Shown: one piece after another, positions 36,306 through 38,761 of the stretch | Layout of the letters: each line of letters begins with the position of its first letter | Numbering within the stretch: the stretch's first letter is position 1 | IMG/VR virus record: IMGVR_UViG_3300032083_000290 | Coordinates: 1-38,761 of that record | Length of the DNA stretch: 38,761 nt | Strand: one strand, 5' to 3' | From: a virus | Translations under genes and position numbers: made by a program | Notes under the pieces: generated by a model | What the model was told of the DNA's origin: nothing | What the model saw: only the letters and a program-made list of their open reading frames with translations | Database searches by the model: none

Positions 36306-38069
36306 ATGGCAGACCAATCGCAAGTTACTCCTAGTGCGTTTGTATGTGAAGGTGGCTTGATAGCTAACCGTTCTACATTTATTATGCAACCCGGACAGGC
36401 ATTACAGTTAGAAAACTTTGAGCCTGATGTTGAAGGTGGTTACAAGAGAATCAAAGGTTATCAGAGACACGTAAGACATGTTGTACCTCAGACATCATCT
36501 TCAGATGAGCCTGTATTACTAACAACAACATTTGCTAATAAAGTTATTGCAGCTAGAGGTCAAAAGATATTTAGTTCTGCTACTACATCTTTAGGTGTAG
36601 GTAGTTCAAATACTATAACAGCAGATGCTACCATGTCAGGTTCAGGTGTTATAACAGTTGTAAGCACTACAGGGTTTAGTTCAAGTGGTACATTACAGAT
36701 AGATGATGAGCAGTTTACTTATACAGGTATCACATCTACAACCTTTACAGGTGTGACAAGAGCTACTAATAGTACAACTGCCGCAACTCATAGTGCAAGT
36801 TCAGATACATCAAGAACAGTTGTATCAGAAAGTTGGACTGAAAGAGATACAGGTAGAAGTAACGCTAATAAGTATTCTATAGAACGATTTAACTTTGATG
36901 GTAATGATAAGATAATATTAGTTGATGGTGCAAATGCACCTGTAATATTTAATACATCTATAACAGCCACTGATGTAAGTAATAGTGCTGTAGCAGGTGC
37001 AAGTATAGTTACATCATTTAGAGAGCATATGTTTTATGCAGGTATGTCAAGTACTCCACAAGAAGTAGTATTTAGTCAACCCTTTGATGAGGATGCATTT
37101 AGTAGTGGTTCAGGTGCAGGTAGTTTTAAAGTTGATGATACTATTGTAGGACTTAAAGTATTTAGAGATAGTTTGTTTGTATTCTGTGAAAATAGAATAT
37201 TTAAACTTACAGGTAGTTCTAGTTCCAACTTTGCAGTAACTCCTGTTACAAGAGATATAGGTTGTATAAATGGTAAGACTATTCAGGAATTTGCAGGTGA
37301 CTTAATATTCTTAGGACCTGATGGATTAAGAACAGTTGCAGGTACAGCAAGGATTGGTGACGTTGAACTTGGAACTATAAGTTCTAATATTCAATCTTTG
37401 TTTGATGAAAACATAGCTAACGCTACAGCTTTTAATTCAATAGTTATACCTGAGAAAACACAATACAGATTATTTTTTTCAAAGGATGCAGGTTCTGAAA
37501 GTTTAACTGAAGGTATTATATGTGTACTCAAAGGTGGTTCAGGTGGACAATCTAATTATGAGTTCTCAAGAATAAAAGGAATTAAACCTGCCTGTACAGA
37601 TACATTTATTACAGCAGGAGATGTACTAGCATTACATGGTGGTTTCGATGGCTATGTGTATAGACAAGAAGAAGGTTCAACTTTTGATGGTAGTGCTATA
37701 AATGGTAAGTATCGTAGTCCTGATATGACATTTGGAGACCCCGGATTACGTAAACATATGCAAAGAGTTATTGTAAACTATAAACCTGAATCAACTATTA
37801 ATGCTGATTTATTTGTTAGATATGACTATGAAGCATCTGATTCAGCAAGACCATCTGCTTACTCTTTAAACTCTGAAGATATAGCAGGTATATATGGAAT
37901 ATCTACATATGGTAGTCCTACATATGGTGGTCCTTCACAACCATTATTAAGACAAGCAGTTGAAGGTTCAGGCTTTGCAGTAGCTTTAAGAGTAAACGAC
38001 AATGGTTCAACACCTGCGTATTCACTCAAAGGATTTCAACTAGAGTATCAGACAGGAGCTAGAAGGTAA
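36306..38069 (+). CDS. Tail nozzle protein, T7 gp12-like, with the same inserted module
   Basis: 587 aa, mainly beta. A-L-Q-L-E-N-F-E-P-D-V-E-G-G-Y-K-R-I-K-G-Y and V-I-A-A-R-G-Q-K-I-F are typical of the tubular tail protein B family, as are later E-H-M-F-Y-A-G and D-L-I-F-L-G-P-D-G-L-R-T-V. Residues about 113-172 hold the module S-T-T-G-F-S-S-S-G-T-L-Q-I, E-Q-F-T-Y-T, T-T-F-T-G-V-T-R found also in the adaptor. Forms the tail tip channel. Confidence 0.85.
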   Translation: MADQSQVTPSAFVCEGGLIANRSTFIMQPGQALQLENFEPDVEGGYKRIKGYQRHVRHVVPQTSSSDEPVLLTTTFANKVIAARGQKIFSSATTSLGVGSSNTITADATMSGSGVITVVSTTGFSSSGTLQIDDEQFTYTGITSTTFTGVTRATNSTTAATHSASSDTSRTVVSESWTERDTGRSNANKYSIERFNFDGNDKIILVDGANAPVIFNTSITATDVSNSAVAGASIVTSFREHMFYAGMSSTPQEVVFSQPFDEDAFSSGSGAGSFKVDDTIVGLKVFRDSLFVFCENRIFKLTGSSSSNFAVTPVTRDIGCINGKTIQEFAGDLIFLGPDGLRTVAGTARIGDVELGTISSNIQSLFDENIANATAFNSIVIPEKTQYRLFFSKDAGSESLTEGIICVLKGGSGGQSNYEFSRIKGIKPACTDTFITAGDVLALHGGFDGYVYRQEEGSTFDGSAINGKYRSPDMTFGDPGLRKHMQRVIVNYKPESTINADLFVRYDYEASDSARPSAYSLNSEDIAGIYGISTYGSPTYGGPSQPLLRQAVEGSGFAVALRVNDNGSTPAYSLKGFQLEYQTGARR

Positions 38070-38761
38070 ATGGGAGCAACCTATACAAGGCAGTCATCAT
38101 ATTCAGATGGTGACGTAATACAAGCAGCCGATACCAACAATGAATTTGACCAACTACTTGCAGCTTTTGCGGCTAGTTCAGGACATACTCATGATGGTAC
38201 TACAGGTGAAGGTGGACCTATTACTAAACTATTAGGTAATACACTTACACTAGGAGCAGGTACAGCAGGTACAGATATAACTGTAACATTTGATGGTGAA
38301 TCAAATGACGGTGTATTATTGTGGAAAGAAGACGAGGATTATTTTGAATTTAGTGATGACATACTTATTGCTTCTACAGAGAAGCTACAATTCAGAGACA
38401 CAGCTATATACATCAATTCAAGTGCAGATGGACAACTTGACCTTGTAGCAGATACAGAAATACAGATAGCCGCTACTACTATTGACATAAATGGTAATGC
38501 TGACATATCAGGTAATTTAGGCATAGGTGGTAATTTAACTGTCACAGGTACAACTACGTTTAATGGTGGTACAATGACGTTAGGTGATGCTGCTACCGAT
38601 AATGTTGTTTTTGGTGCAGATGTAAATAGTTCTATTATTCCTAACACAGATAATACTTATGACTTAGGTTCTTCTAGTCAAGAGTGGAGAGACATTTACA
38701 TTGATGGCACTGCCTACTTAGATGCTATCAACTTTAATGGCACAGCAATAACATCTACTGC
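38070..38761 (+). CDS. Tail fibre or spike protein, C-terminus cut by window edge
   Basis: 230 residues visible from M-G-A-T-Y-T-R-Q-S-S-Y-S-D-G-D. D-T-N-N-E-F-D-Q-L-L-A-A-F is an N-terminal tail-attachment-like segment. H-T-H-D-G-T-T-G-E-G-G-P-I and repeating strands such as G-N-L-G-I-G-G-N-L-T-V-T-G-T-T-T-F and Y-D-L-G-S-S-S-Q-E-W-R-D-I-Y follow. These are standard in marine phage fibres. Starts right after the nozzle stop (TAAATG). Determines host binding; the receptor-binding part lies beyond the edge. Confidence 0.85.
   Translation, partial: MGATYTRQSSYSDGDVIQAADTNNEFDQLLAAFAASSGHTHDGTTGEGGPITKLLGNTLTLGAGTAGTDITVTFDGESNDGVLLWKEDEDYFEFSDDILIASTEKLQFRDTAIYINSSADGQLDLVADTEIQIAATTIDINGNADISGNLGIGGNLTVTGTTTFNGGTMTLGDAATDNVVFGADVNSSIIPNTDNTYDLGSSSQEWRDIYIDGTAYLDAINFNGTAITST

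Noticed and set aside
38339-38647. Minus-strand open frame of 102 codons within the tail-fibre gene
   Set aside because: Antisense of a repetitive beta-rich fibre sequence; no independent support.

Overview
The window is most of the genome of an AT-rich tailed phage with a short-tail (podovirus) gene set. It best matches the marine HMO-2011-type podoviruses of alphaproteobacteria (SAR116, Roseobacter RCA, SAR11). The strongest marker is the family A DNA polymerase at 4802-6811, which carries a DnaJ-like zinc-finger insertion between its exonuclease and polymerase domains. The portal, scaffold, HK97-type capsid, connector and nozzle set, the endonuclease I and the marine small-protein families agree with this. 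The host assignment is inference. No host gene, tRNA, rRNA, CRISPR array or insertion sequence was seen. No phage RNA polymerase was recognised; sigma70-type promoters can be read, so transcription by host RNA polymerase is likely.

Layout. Positions 1-19163 are transcribed leftward (minus strand), 20004-38761 rightward. They diverge from a noncoding control region at 19164-20003, which holds a near-consensus leftward promoter, two tandem rightward promoters, a five-copy CACTTAWATRT direct-repeat array, a G-rich tract and several dyads.

Leftward arm, in transcription order. First comes a cluster of small unknown genes (19.2-13.3 kb). It is punctuated by six copies of the dyad TGTCCAA-N2-TTGGACA and five AT-rich hairpins, and contains a 42-residue protein that looks like the ribosome-rescue factor ArfA. 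Then come an orphan cytosine-C5 methyltransferase, a SleB-type cell-wall hydrolase and a tyrosine integrase. Last is the replication and nucleotide module: Toprim primase, DnaB-type helicase, DNA polymerase, a candidate single-strand binding protein, a Cas4-like Fe-S exonuclease, T7-type endonuclease I, a gp1.7-like (DUF3310) protein and a B12-dependent class II ribonucleotide reductase cut by the left edge. Overlapping stop/start codons indicate long translationally coupled operons.

Rightward arm. A run of small Lys-rich proteins (20.4-24.6 kb) includes a protein of tandem KKTKYMAKGG repeats and a metallothionein-like Cys-rich peptide. Then come lysis genes (candidate membrane protein with an apparent AUA start, 3-TM holin, T4-type lysozyme with Cys at the Asp20 position), terminase small and large subunits, portal, a large Gln-rich virion-type protein, scaffold, major capsid protein with its own promoter, a probable decoration protein, adaptor and nozzle tail proteins sharing an inserted domain, and a tail-fibre gene cut by the right edge.

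Main candidates for undescribed biology: the dyad/hairpin regulatory network at 15.5-19.4 kb, the phage ArfA-like factor, the Cys-rich peptide and the AUA-start gene.
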